A stretch of DNA of 64,000 bases from Sporanaerobium hydrogeniformans. GTDB lineage: Bacteria > Bacillota > Clostridia > Lachnospirales > Cellulosilyticaceae. The position numbers and the translations under genes were made by a program. The stretch's first letter is position 1. Every line of letters starts with the position of its first letter. The DNA lies in NCBI RefSeq assembly GCF_002735925.1, contig NZ_PEDL01000002.1, positions 186,001 through 250,000 of the forward strand, in the 5' to 3' direction. Of this stretch, positions 15,530 to 24,505 are shown piece after piece. The notes under the pieces were generated by a model, which was not told the DNA's origin, did no database searches, and saw nothing but the letters and a program-made list of their open reading frames with translations.

Positions 15530-17128
15530 ATGAAAGACATCGTAAAACAACACAAACAGTATACTGAACTTAGAGGAGCTTATCAACTCCCCCTCCCTAT
15601 AGATTTTGAAACTGCGGTTGCACCAGATGATTCTGTTCGGCTCCTTAGCCACATACTGGAGGAATTAAATTATACAAAATTATATCAGGCTTACTCTCAC
15701 AAAGAGAGAAAACCCGGTGTCGAACCTAGAATCCTCTTTAAAGTAATCGTTTATGCCTTTATGGAAGGCATTTATTCTACACGTGAAATTGAAAAAGCAT
15801 GTCAAAGAGATATTAACTTTAAATGGCTTTTATAAGGCTACCCAGCATTAAATCATTTTAACATTGCTAGATTTATCAAAGATTACCTCCGTGATTGTTT
15901 AGAAGATCTTTTTTATCAAATGATCCTTCTTTTACGCGATATTCATGAGATAAATTTTGATCATCTTTTTGTAGATGGCACAAAAATTGAAGCCAATGCT
16001 AATAAATATACTTTTGTATGGAAGAAAGTCATTCGTAAAAATGAAGATAAGATGCATACAAAAATAGAAGATCTTTTTAATCAAATAAACACAAATTACC
16101 TGGTAGATATAGCATTTGATCCTAAAAATGTAGCCACATCCTTATCCAAAGTATTATCCTTTCTAAAAACAAAACAATCTGATGAAGGCATTAGCTTTGT
16201 TCACGGCATAGGTAAATGAAAAACCCTTTTACAAAAACTCACCGAACAAACCCAAGCATTTTTAGAACGGCAACAAAAATATGATAACTGTAATGCATTG
16301 TTTAAAGGCAGAAATAGTTATTCAAAAACAGATACAGATGCCACTTTTATGCATATGAAAGATGACCCTATGAGAAATGCACAACTCAAACCTGGCTATA
16401 ATGTTCAGATTGGTGTTGAAAGTGAATATATTATCGGCATGGATATTTATGCTGATCGTAGTGATGTTGCAACATTAATTCCTTTCCTAGAAAATCTCCA
16501 TAATCATTTAGCTATTCGCTCTAAAAATATTATTGCAGATGCAGGGTATGAAAGTGAAGAAAACTATCTTTATCTTGAAGCAAATCATCAAAAACCTTAT
16601 ATTAAGCCTTCTATGTATGAAAAGTGGAAAAAGAAAAGTTTTAAAAATGATATAAGTAAGCGAGAAAACATGAATTACATGGAAGACGAAGATTATTATA
16701 TTTGTGCTGCAAATAAATCATTAAAAGTACAAGGGATTAGCCACAAAACTTCGGCAAATGGTTATGTATCAGAAGTAACAACCTATGAGTGTGAAGACTG
16801 TACAGGTTGTAGGTATAAAGAAAAATGCACAAAGGGAAATAGACGCTTACAAGTCTCTAAAAAGTTTGTGGAAAAGAGAGCCATCTCATATGAAAATATA
16901 AAAACAGATGAGGGTATTCAGCTTAGGATGAATCGTTCTATTCAGGTTGAAGGGGCCTTTGGTGTACTCAAGTGGGATCATAATTTCACTAGATTTTTAA
17001 GACGTGGTAAAAATAACGTCAAAACTGAATTTATGCTCCTATGTTTTGCCTACAATATCAGAAAACTTCATTCAAAAATTCAAAATGAACGGTGTGAAAA
17101 ACATCTACATCCATTAAAAACAGCCTAA
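15530..17128 (+). pseudogene. IS1182-family DDE transposase with two in-frame stops
   Basis: One continuous frame of about 532 codons, interrupted by TAA at 15833-15835 and TGA at 16217-16219. All three open pieces are in the same frame, so the lesions are nonsense changes, not indels. The N-terminal DNA-binding part (VEPRILFKVIVYAFMEGIYS, then REIEKAC) is typical of IS1182/IS5-like transposases. The DDE residues lie in FVDGTKIEANANKYTF, IIADAGYESEENY and VEGAFGVLKWDHNF. A cysteine cluster CEDCTGCRYKEKC sits before the last one. The TAA falls within the usual WLLxGxxxPxHxxIARF segment. There is no Shine-Dalgarno sequence before the ATG. The enzyme cannot be made full length without readthrough. 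Confidence 0.88.
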
Positions 17129-17216
17129 ATTTTAGAACTAATAATTATAGGTTTATTAAGATGCGCTAAAAATAAGGGATATTTATATACATAGATGTAA
17201 ACTTCCATTTATATAC

Positions 17217-17267
17217 ATAACAAAAGAGTGCCACGAAACTATTTCATAGTTTCGCGACACTCCCTTT
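17217..17267 (+). repeat. Right-end repeat of the IS, copy 1
   Basis: This 51-base unit contains the right terminal repeat of the insertion sequence. GAGTG pairs with CACTC, and GAAACTAT with ATAGTTTC, in a stem-loop. It is 49 of 51 identical to the unit at 18391-18441, in the same orientation. Confidence 0.75.
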
Positions 17268-17315
17268 CTAATCAATTATTTAAAAGCTAAAAACTTTTGC
17301 TTAAATTTTGTGCTA

Positions 17316-17921
17316 TTAATGTGAGAGGTTTACTGTATTCTTAATTTCAGCAGATGGGCTATGTGATATCTCAAGAGTATTTTCGTCTATCCATTCTAAA
17401 ATATAACCATTCCCTAGATCATATTTTTCTTGCCCTATTAGCCTTATTCCATCTTTAAAAATAGCTTTACGAAATTCTCCATTCTTATTTTCACGTACAC
17501 TAATAGATGTATTAAGATTTTTTTTGAAGATTCCGCCTAATTTTTCGTAAATTTCAATATATTGTGTAAAATTATGTAACCCTTTAACAGATCCTTTTAT
17601 TATAATTTCATGTGTATGGGAGGGGGATTGCACATATCCATATTTAACATCGCTTTCATTCTGGAAAAAGGTAATCATTAACAATATATAAGGTATAGAT
17701 AATAACACTAAAAATTTACCTATTAGAATAAATGCGGCTACCCATTTTTTTCCTAAGTAAGGGAAAAATAAGGTTAAAATTGGTACCATAAGTTTAAATA
17801 TGATATTAATACCATCATTAATGATGGATATTCCTTCTAATCGCTCTAATAAATAAAGTATCATATTAAAGACAACTAGTCCTATAAGTACAAAACTATA
17901 TATTTTCCTGAAACATTTCAC
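17316..17921 (-). CDS. Hypothetical membrane protein
   Basis: A 201-residue protein that I do not recognise. Three hydrophobic segments lie at about 8-25, 38-56 and 62-88. After them comes a soluble part with HEIIIKGSVKGLHNFTQYIEI and LGNGYILEWIDENTLEISH, which looks like a small beta-rich outer domain. The start is a GTG with AGGGGG 9 bases upstream; an overlapping ATG is out of frame. It lies between two copies of the right-end repeat of the insertion sequence, so it may be a passenger or simply a neighbour. Confidence 0.55.
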   Translation of the reverse strand: MKCFRKIYSFVLIGLVVFNMILYLLERLEGISIINDGINIIFKLMVPILTLFFPYLGKKWVAAFILIGKFLVLLSIPYILLMITFFQNESDVKYGYVQSPSHTHEIIIKGSVKGLHNFTQYIEIYEKLGGIFKKNLNTSISVRENKNGEFRKAIFKDGIRLIGQEKYDLGNGYILEWIDENTLEISHSPSAEIKNTVNLSH

Positions 17922-18055
17922 ATAGCTTTCCCCCTCTATGAATTATAATTGAAAATATTATATAAGATATTGTTTTAAAAGTATATATATACTTTTGAAA
18001 CGTAAGCACATAATAATCCAGTAGATATTCAAACCTTAGTAAATATGAGATAATT

Positions 18056-18087
18056 ACTCCAAGATTATTTTTTCTTGGAGTTTTTTA
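18056..18087 (+). terminator. Strong hairpin with T-run, no clear gene before it
   Basis: ACTCCAAG pairs with CTTGGAGT and is followed by TTTTTT. No intact plus-strand gene ends here. About 20 bases later an AGGAGG followed by ATG at 18124 opens only a nine-codon frame, so this stretch (17922-18195) looks like the ruin of older genes. Confidence 0.6.
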
Positions 18088-18195
18088 CTCTAACACTATT
18101 CGAAAAAGGAGGTTAGTTTAGGATATGAAATTTTCAAGAAAAAATTCTACATAATTATAAAGTATAGATGGTTTATCATAGGCGTTAATTTAAGC

Positions 18196-18408
18196 CTAAG
18201 TTTTTCCAAATTGAATAAGTTCCTCTAAATAGCTTTCTATACGAGAATAAGCAGTTTGTCTCATACGTTTCTCATGCAAAGCTAAATTACCTATTCTTAA
18301 AAGTATGTTACTGAATTTGCTATAGTTATGTAATGTCCCTTTCTTTACTGCGTAAAATTGATATAAATCAATATTAAGTAAAATATAAAAATAACAAAAG
18401 AGTGCCAC
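18196..18408 (-). pseudogene. C-terminal gene remnant joined to an IS end
   Basis: A short minus-strand frame whose last 48 residues look protein-like (GTLHNYSKFSNILLRIGNL and a following RMRQTAYSRIESYLEELIQFGK). The first residues are encoded by the insertion-sequence end repeat and AT-rich DNA. It has no ribosome site. It is probably the tail of a gene cut off when a related element was inserted or lost. The parent family is not recognised. Confidence 0.35.
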
Positions 18409-18441
18409 AAAACTATTTCATGGTTTCGCGACACTCCCTTT
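18391..18441 (+). repeat. Isolated right-end repeat of the IS, copy 2
   Basis: Nearly identical (49 of 51) to 17217-17267 and in the same orientation. The two changes weaken the stem: one base pair becomes A-C and another becomes T-G. No transposase lies next to it. It may be a solo end, a small non-autonomous relative, or the relic of a second insertion. Confidence 0.7.
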
Positions 18442-18485
18442 TATGTGTTTTTAGAATGAATAATGAAAATGAACAGGTTTCTCAG

Positions 18486-19583
18486 TTAATGTAAATAGGC
18501 TTCATAATAGTCGAGTAAATGGTTTACCATACGCCCATAGCTTTTCTCACCATCAGACACACCATTAGCTTTGAGATACGAATCATTGATTTGAGCAGAG
18601 ATTTCTTCTATCCACCCATCATATTTAGACCAGAAGTCATTATTATAGTTAAGATCAGTTTTTACTTTGCTAGAAAGATGAGTATTAAGTGTTTTGACGA
18701 GATTTTTATCCACGTTCCATAGGGCAGACTGCGTATGAAGAAGGGCTAAAAAGTAACCAGAGTATTGGAAATCTGTATCAGGATGGAGACTACAAGTAAG
18801 GAAGGCAATGAAGTTAGCATCTTCTTCATGAGCATAGCCACGTTGATGGGCCATTTCATGGGTAGTTGTACAAGGGAGCCATAGGTCGGGAATGGCTGTA
18901 CTCACATTTGCTTCACCAGTAAAAGGGGAGTAAAAGCCAGTGATACCTGTATAATTCATAAGTTTGGAAGCTAAGATAGGTTTAGGGTTACCGTAGTTAC
19001 CTCCTAGCGTAGGAAAGAGTGAAGCAGCCTCTTCATAACCTAAAAAGGCACGTTTGAAGATAGAGCGATAATCTTCCTGAAAAGTAAAAACACCTACCTC
19101 ATTCTCAGGAAGATTTTCTCTAAGCGTATTGCACTTTTTGATGAGATAACTATAAAGGTTAATTAATTCCTTATGTGTATAAGAAGTTCTGTGAAAACCA
19201 TAGGTTTCACTAAGGGAAGGGCGGCTATAATTAAGCCCCCAAAAACTAATAAAGATGAAAAGAGTAACAGATAAAAAGGTTCCTATATTAAAGAGATGAG
19301 AAAGAAAATATAGTTTTTGTTTTTGAGAAGCATTTTTAGACCTTATGAATGTATGTATAATGAGATAAAAAACAAAGAGTATTAACCCATAAAAAAGGAA
19401 TTCATGAAAAGAGAAAGGGAAAAGTCCTGTAAATAGGCTTTGAAACTGAATAAACAGTTTATTGGTACTAGCTGAATAAAGTCTTTCTCCATGGCTTGGA
19501 AAATACGAATAAAGTACATGGAGAAAGAGTCCTACAGGACCTAATAGTAGGCTGATAAGTTGTAAGTGAGTCCATTTTTTCAT
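18486..19583 (-). CDS. DUF3810 family membrane protein with metallopeptidase-like motif
   Basis: A 365-residue protein with three membrane segments in the first 120 residues (about 10-27, 60-80 and 98-117). A soluble domain of the DUF3810 family follows. It holds TTTHEMAHQRGYAHEEDANF, a HExxH-like zinc-protease motif with a following acidic residue, and a FYSPFTGEANVS segment. The function is unproven, but the motif suggests a membrane-bound metallopeptidase. AGGAGG lies just before the ATG. It starts 10 bases after the patatin gene, so the two form an operon. Confidence 0.85.
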   Translation of the reverse strand: MKKWTHLQLISLLLGPVGLFLHVLYSYFPSHGERLYSASTNKLFIQFQSLFTGLFPFSFHEFLFYGLILFVFYLIIHTFIRSKNASQKQKLYFLSHLFNIGTFLSVTLFIFISFWGLNYSRPSLSETYGFHRTSYTHKELINLYSYLIKKCNTLRENLPENEVGVFTFQEDYRSIFKRAFLGYEEAASLFPTLGGNYGNPKPILASKLMNYTGITGFYSPFTGEANVSTAIPDLWLPCTTTHEMAHQRGYAHEEDANFIAFLTCSLHPDTDFQYSGYFLALLHTQSALWNVDKNLVKTLNTHLSSKVKTDLNYNNDFWSKYDGWIEEISAQINDSYLKANGVSDGEKSYGRMVNHLLDYYEAYLH

Positions 19584-19593
19584 AAAAGCCTCC

Positions 19594-20460
19594 TTATAGG
19601 CTATCTAGCCACTTTGTATACTGAGAGAGGTTACTAACGGTTTCATCATAACCTTGTTTAAAAAGTGCTTTGAGTTTAACAGGATTTTTTTCATAGCGAT
19701 CCACTTTAAGTGGTGCTTGAGGTCTAAAGACAAATACCTTACCTTCTTTTTCAAGGCGTTCAAGTTTATCCAGTGTAGCATTATAACGCAAGTGACGTAC
19801 ACGAAGGGCTTCTGCTATTTCAGGATACTGTTTAAGCCCTAGTTTGGCTAAACGAGACATAGAAGTAGAAGGCTTCTTGCGATAAGAGGCATTGCGAGTA
19901 AGAACGATGACATGATGAGTATTCCCATCTTTAATGGACTGTTCAATAGGAATAGCATCGACAATGCCACCATCTAAGTAGTAATCGCCATTAATTAAAA
20001 CGGGTTTTGCAATAAGCGGTAAACTACTTGAAGCCTGTAATAGATGATTGGTATCAAGTTGCTTTTCACATCTTAGAGGTTCGAAATAAACCGCTTTACC
20101 TGTTTTGCAGTGTGTTGTTCCGACCTTGAAGATATTTTTTGCTTTTTTGAAGGTTTCAAAATCAAAAGGGTCTAAGTTAAGTGGCAGTTCTTCGAATAAA
20201 AATTGCATTCCAAAGTAACAACCTTCTTTAAAGAGATTATTTACATGAATAAAGCGTTTATCAGTAATCCATTCTGTATAAATACGGTTATTTCGTTCTT
20301 TTTGCTTGGAAAGGTAACTACAAACAGTATTAGCACCAGCAGATACAGCTACAATATAAGGGAAAAAAAGGTGGTGGTCATCAAAGGCATCTAGAACACC
20401 AGCTGTATAGGCACCGCGCATCCCTCCACCTTCTACAATAAGTCCAATTTTCTTTTCCAC
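19594..20460 (-). CDS. Patatin-like phospholipase family protein
   Basis: A 288-residue patatin-fold lipid acyl hydrolase. The oxyanion loop VEGGGMRGAY is at residues 9-18. The nucleophile Ser40 is in AVSAGA, where the usual first Gly of GxSxG is Ala. The catalytic Asp163 is in YLDGGIVDAIP. Together these give the Ser-Asp dyad. Start choice: AGGAGG lies six bases before the GTG at 20460, and family similarity begins there (EKKIGLIVEGGG). An ATG 17 codons upstream would put that ribosome site inside the gene. It is first in an operon with the DUF3810 gene. The natural lipid substrate is unknown. Confidence 0.9.
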   Translation of the reverse strand: MEKKIGLIVEGGGMRGAYTAGVLDAFDDHHLFFPYIVAVSAGANTVCSYLSKQKERNNRIYTEWITDKRFIHVNNLFKEGCYFGMQFLFEELPLNLDPFDFETFKKAKNIFKVGTTHCKTGKAVYFEPLRCEKQLDTNHLLQASSSLPLIAKPVLINGDYYLDGGIVDAIPIEQSIKDGNTHHVIVLTRNASYRKKPSTSMSRLAKLGLKQYPEIAEALRVRHLRYNATLDKLERLEKEGKVFVFRPQAPLKVDRYEKNPVKLKALFKQGYDETVSNLSQYTKWLDSL

Positions 20461-20538
20461 GGGATTCCTCCTTGAGCGTGTTATAAAATACATACTAATT
20501 AAAATAGTCATTCATTAATCAAAATAATTCCTACTTTT

Positions 20539-20567
20539 AGTATAAAGTATGGTCAAAAGAATCACAA
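20539..20567 (-). promoter_or_regulatory. Promoter of the patatin-DUF3810 operon
   Basis: On the minus strand TTGTGA (20562-20567) and TATACT (20539-20544) are spaced 17 bases apart, a good sigma-A match about 80 bases before the GTG. Confidence 0.55.
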
Positions 20568-20615
20568 GATTTTCTCGAAAAGAACTTGTTTCCTTATATT
20601 TAGACTTTTAACCAA

Positions 20616-20640
20616 TAAAAAAGCCCTATTGGGCCTTTTT
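20616..20640 (-). terminator. Terminator overlapping the dedA stop codon
   Basis: On the minus strand GGCCCAATAGGGCTTTTTT forms a short GC stem, GCCC with GGGC, followed by T residues. The TAG stop of the DedA gene (20626-20628) is in the loop, so the terminator is built into the last codons. Confidence 0.75.
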
Positions 20641-21246
20641 AACTTTACAAAAGAAGTGATTGATAACGTAAAGAAGAAGAGTGAGAGCGAGTAAGATGAG
20701 AACAACATTGCTATAGGTATTAAGTAAACGTTCAATAAGGGGCCAGTTATCTCCGACAAAGTAACCAAGACTAATAAGTACTAGATTCCAAGCACTGATA
20801 CCAACAGAAGAATAGAGTAAAAAGATAGATAATGACATGCGACTTGCTCCAGCAAAGAAGGAGATATAAGTCCTCGTAAGTGGTACGATGCGAGCAAGCA
20901 AAACAGCCCATCTACCATAGCAATCAAACCAACGATTAAATTTGCAAGTTGCTTTTTCAGCATTTGAGGAATGTTTAGAAAGCCATGCTAAAAAAGGTGC
21001 TCCTCCCCAAAATCCGATGGCATAACAGAGAAGAGAGCCTATAAGACCAGCACAAATACTTACCAAAAATACGATAAAAAAAGATAAATGAGTTTGTGTA
21101 ATACTCATACCTACAAAAGGTAAGACGACTTCACTGGGAATAGGGAAGCAGGCATATTCAAGTCCAATAATGGCAAAAATGCCAGGATACCCTAACAGTC
21201 CTACCAGATTCATGAGTTGATTAAGAAAAGATGTAATAATTGACAT
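20626..21246 (-). CDS. DedA family membrane protein
   Basis: A 206-residue protein of the DedA/SNARE-associated (VTT) family, now seen as lipid (undecaprenyl-phosphate or phospholipid) transporters. Characteristic parts are the re-entrant EYACFPIPSEVVLPFVG with its acidic residue, the GSLLCYAIGFWGG segment, RWAVLLARIVPLTRTYISFFAGASRM with the conserved Arg residues, and a C-terminal hydrophobic helix pair. It is encoded alone, with its terminator overlapping the stop codon. AAGGAG lies before the ATG. Confidence 0.92.
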   Translation of the reverse strand: MSIITSFLNQLMNLVGLLGYPGIFAIIGLEYACFPIPSEVVLPFVGMSITQTHLSFFIVFLVSICAGLIGSLLCYAIGFWGGAPFLAWLSKHSSNAEKATCKFNRWFDCYGRWAVLLARIVPLTRTYISFFAGASRMSLSIFLLYSSVGISAWNLVLISLGYFVGDNWPLIERLLNTYSNVVLILLALTLLLYVINHFFCKVKKAQ

Positions 21247-21529
21247 GTAAAAACTCCTTTATACTAAAATAAATTATTTCTTATCTAATACTATTTCAAA
21301 ACAAGAAAAATAATACAAGTATTTGAATTATATTTATAAATAATAGACTTCATTTATAAATAATATACACTTTTTACAGGTAATAGGAAAGAGTAATAAA
21401 AAGGCTTTGTAGAGTAAATGACTAGGATAAGATGCAAAAGGTCTGAGATACTTAAGTATAAATTTTTTCTTTATATCTGATAATAATAGTATTTTATGTA
21501 GGATAAGCAAGCTTATTGCAATTTTGAGG

Positions 21530-21557
21530 TTACAAGTTCTCAATTTTATGGTATACT
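21530..21557 (+). promoter_or_regulatory. Promoter of the first ABC-F gene
   Basis: TTACAA (21530-21535) and an extended -10, TGGTATACT (TATACT at 21552-21557), have 16-base spacing about 50 bases before the ATG. The rest of the 360-base gap from 21247 is AT-rich, with no gene seen. Confidence 0.5.
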
Positions 21558-21609
21558 AGCACAGTCAAAATGAACGAAAATAATAGGAAAGTAAAGGATG
21601 GAGCAATAG

Positions 21610-23205
21610 ATGATTACAGTGAATAATATGAGCTTGCAATTTGCAGGACGTACACTTTTTAAAGATGTGGACTTAAAATTTACACCAGGTAACTGTTACG
21701 GTGTTATCGGAGCCAATGGTGCAGGTAAATCTACCTTCCTTAAAATTTTATCAGGTGAAATTGAGAGCACAACAGGGGAAATAGCTATCCCTAAAAATAT
21801 TCGTATGTCTGTTTTGAAACAAGATCATTTCCAATATGATGAATGCGAAGTACTTCAAACTGTTATTCGTGGGAATGCCCGTTTATATGAAATTATGCAA
21901 GAAAAAGAAGCACTTTATGCTAAAGAAGATTTTAGTGATGCAGATGGCGAAAGAGCAGCAGAATTAGAGGGTGAATTTGCAGAGTTAAATGGTTGGGAAG
22001 CAGATTCAGATGCTTCTCAAATCCTTCAAGGATTAGGGATTGGGACAGAACTCCACTATGCTTTAATGAAAGACCTAAAAGGTGGAGATAAAGTCAAAGT
22101 TCTTTTAGCACAGGCTCTTTTTGGACAACCAGGGATATTGCTTTTGGACGAGCCTACTAACCACTTAGATATTGAATCTGTTAACTGGTTAGAAGATTTT
22201 TTATTAGATTTCCCAGGTACTGTTATTGTGGTATCCCATGACCGTCATTTCTTAAATACAGTATGTACTCATACTGTAGATATTGACTTTGGTAAAATTA
22301 AGATGTATGTAGGGAACTATGATTTCTGGTATGAATCAAGTCAAATGATGCAACACTTAATGAAGGCTCAAAATAAGAAAAAAGAAGATCAAATGAAAGA
22401 ATTACAAAACTTCATTACGCGCTTCTCTGCTAATAAGTCGAAGGCCAAACAAGCGACTTCTCGTCGTAAACTTTTAGATAAAATTTCTTTGGAAGAAATG
22501 CCAGCTTCTTCAAGACGTTATCCTTTTGTTCAATTTAAGCCAGACCGCGAAGTGGGTAATGAAATCCTTACTGTAGAGGGTATTAGTAAAACAATAGAGG
22601 GTATAAAAGTATTAAACAATGTAAGCTTTCGTATGAATAAGGATGATAAAATTGTACTTGTTGGTGAAAATGAGATGGCAGGAACTACACTTCTTCAAAT
22701 CTTGATTGGAGAGATGGAGCCAGATGAAGGAAGCTTTAAATGGGGAGTTACGACTTCTCAATCTTACTTCCCAAAAGATAACTCGGAGTTTTTCAACGAT
22801 TGTGACTTAGACCTTATTAATTGGCTCAGACAATTTTCAGATGATCAATCGGAAAGCTATTTACGTGGTTTCTTAGGTCGTATGCTCTTTAGTGGTGAAG
22901 AGGCACTTAAACCAGCTAAAGTTTTATCAGGGGGAGAAAAGGTACGTTGCATGCTTTCGCGCATGATGCTTTCAGGAGCCAACGTAGTACTTCTTGATCA
23001 ACCTACTAACCACTTAGACCTTGAATCTATTACAGCTCTTAACAATGGTCTTATTGACTTTAAAGGGAATGTACTCTTTACCTCCCATGACCATCAATTC
23101 ATCCAAACTATTGCGAATCGGGTTATTGAATTAACAGAGGATGGACTCATTGACCGTACTTCAACTTATGATGAGTATTTAGAATTTAAAAAAGCAAACA
23201 AATAA
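21610..23205 (+). CDS. ABC-F family ATPase (YkpA/YbiT-like)
   Basis: A 531-residue soluble protein with two ABC domains and no membrane part, as in ABC-F ribosome-binding factors. Domain 1 is intact: GANGAGKST, the signature LKGGDKVKV (unusual) and LLLDEPTNHLDIES. The linker NKKKEDQMKELQNFITRFSA joins it to domain 2. Domain 2 looks degenerate: the P-loop reads GENEMAGTTL without the invariant Lys, and Walker B reads LLDQPTNHLD with Gln for the catalytic Glu, although its signature LSGGEKVR is perfect. The sequence resembles the YkpA branch (FTSHDHQFIQTIANRVIEL). It is monocistronic behind its own promoter. A role in translation is inferred from the family. Confidence 0.9.
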   Translation: MITVNNMSLQFAGRTLFKDVDLKFTPGNCYGVIGANGAGKSTFLKILSGEIESTTGEIAIPKNIRMSVLKQDHFQYDECEVLQTVIRGNARLYEIMQEKEALYAKEDFSDADGERAAELEGEFAELNGWEADSDASQILQGLGIGTELHYALMKDLKGGDKVKVLLAQALFGQPGILLLDEPTNHLDIESVNWLEDFLLDFPGTVIVVSHDRHFLNTVCTHTVDIDFGKIKMYVGNYDFWYESSQMMQHLMKAQNKKKEDQMKELQNFITRFSANKSKAKQATSRRKLLDKISLEEMPASSRRYPFVQFKPDREVGNEILTVEGISKTIEGIKVLNNVSFRMNKDDKIVLVGENEMAGTTLLQILIGEMEPDEGSFKWGVTTSQSYFPKDNSEFFNDCDLDLINWLRQFSDDQSESYLRGFLGRMLFSGEEALKPAKVLSGGEKVRCMLSRMMLSGANVVLLDQPTNHLDLESITALNNGLIDFKGNVLFTSHDHQFIQTIANRVIELTEDGLIDRTSTYDEYLEFKKANK

Positions 23206-23269
23206 AGAGGAATCAAAGTGGATAAATTTATAATTTTGTAAGGGATAAAGCCGGAAAGGAAACAGGCAA

Positions 23270-24340
23270 GTGGAGACAAGCAAAAGGAATTATTTTATAG
23301 ATAATCTAAAGGTTTTCTTGATTTTTTTTGTAGTGTTTGGACATATTATTGAGTATTATATTGATGAATATTCTTTTTTAAAAGTAGTCTATTTGTTTAT
23401 TTACTTTTTTCATATGCCCTTGTTTGTTTTTATTTCAGGTTATCTTTCTAAAAACATTGATAAAGGACGCAAGACAGCTATTAAAAATTTACTTATTCCT
23501 TATGTCATTTTTAATGTGATTTGGTATGTCCTTGTTTTTATTGCCACAGGAAAGTTCATGTTACTTATTATTTATCCAGGCTGGACCTTATGGTATTTGA
23601 TTAGCCTTTTCTTTTGGAGGATGAGCCTTAAATACCTCGTTAAGATTCCGCATATTGTTCCCATTAGTATTGTATGTGGCCTACTAATTGGGTTAATGCC
23701 TAGAGGAGGAGTCATTTTATCCTTATCACGAACTATTACATTTATGCCCTTCTTTTTAATAGGCTATTATACTAAGGAAGAAATGCTTTTAAAAGTATCT
23801 AAGATAGAAAAGACTTTGGCTATATGTGGCATTTTACTAGGTATAAGAGTAGCAAGCTTTGTGGTAAAGACCGGACTTATAAACTATGAATTTTTTTATA
23901 ATTCCCATTCCTATTTAGAAAGTGGCTTAAGTATGCAAGAAGGATTTTTATCTAGAGGAGCCTTATATGTAGGTGCCACTTTATTGAGTATTTGTGTACT
24001 TAGCCTTATTCCACGGCGTAGGACATTTTTTACCCGAATAGGGGAGCAAACGATGAATATTTATATTTTTCACCCTTATTTAACTATTGCAGTATATGGA
24101 ATGATTTATTGTGTACAATACCTTACGCACAATGTATGGATAAGTATAAGTTTTATGTGTATAAGTCCTATTATTATTGTGTATTTGCTTTCTAGAAGGC
24201 CTACTCAAAAAATATATAAAAGTCTTTTTCATCCAGTTAACTCTGTAGTATACAGTCCTAAAATTTGGGAACCTTGTCGAAGGGGATATCAGCATATGCG
24301 CCCTAGGCTTGTTAAAATAGGACGCAAAATACGAAGGTGA
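23270..24340 (+). CDS. Acyltransferase 3 family membrane protein
   Basis: A 356-residue integral membrane protein of the acyltransferase-3 family (fucose-4-O-acetylase-like), with about ten membrane segments. The start YFIDNLKVFLIFFVVFGHIIEYY carries the invariant His of the family, and FHMPLFVFISGYLSKN follows. Such proteins acetylate cell-surface glycans using acyl-CoA. The start is GTG at 23270, with GGAAAGGA about 10 bases upstream. It stands alone between an ABC-F gene and a terminator. Confidence 0.88.
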   Translation: METSKRNYFIDNLKVFLIFFVVFGHIIEYYIDEYSFLKVVYLFIYFFHMPLFVFISGYLSKNIDKGRKTAIKNLLIPYVIFNVIWYVLVFIATGKFMLLIIYPGWTLWYLISLFFWRMSLKYLVKIPHIVPISIVCGLLIGLMPRGGVILSLSRTITFMPFFLIGYYTKEEMLLKVSKIEKTLAICGILLGIRVASFVVKTGLINYEFFYNSHSYLESGLSMQEGFLSRGALYVGATLLSICVLSLIPRRRTFFTRIGEQTMNIYIFHPYLTIAVYGMIYCVQYLTHNVWISISFMCISPIIIVYLLSRRPTQKIYKSLFHPVNSVVYSPKIWEPCRRGYQHMRPRLVKIGRKIRR

Positions 24341-24446
24341 CCTCATTTAACCTATTTTTAACATAGTTCTAACAAATAAAGGTAGGAATAAATGGAACAT
24401 TCTCTTATACTAATGATGCACAGCTAAATACTTTATATCTTTTCAT

Positions 24447-24480
24447 TAAAAAAGGAGTGATTTTTAAGTCACTCCTTTTT
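24447..24480. terminator. Bidirectional terminator
   Basis: AAAAAGGAGTGA pairs with TCACTCCTTTTT around a short loop. With runs of A before and T after, it serves the acyltransferase gene and the convergent GH5 gene. Confidence 0.88.
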
Positions 24481-24505
24481 GGTTTCAATAAGTTAAGGAA
24501 TTAAG

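Larger units (their letters stand above)
15421..17265 (+). mobile_element. IS1182-like insertion sequence (inactive)
   Basis: An element of about 1845 bases. The terminal inverted repeats are AGGGGCTGTCGCG at the left and, read inward, AGGGAGTGTCGCG at the right (11 of 13 identical). Both ends also fold back on themselves (15422-15468 and 17226-17262). Inside lies one DDE transposase frame broken by two stop codons. No clear direct target duplication is seen. Instead GATTA at the left and TAATC at the right flank it, as if it had entered a palindrome. It sits directly behind ybaK. Confidence 0.82.

Noticed and set aside
15530-17128. Reading the three transposase pieces as three separate genes
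   Set aside because: All are in one frame with continuous family similarity across both stops.
18108-18153. AGGAGG plus ATG at 18124 as a small gene
   Set aside because: The frame closes after nine codons and nothing protein-like follows; it is probably the leftover of a lost gene.
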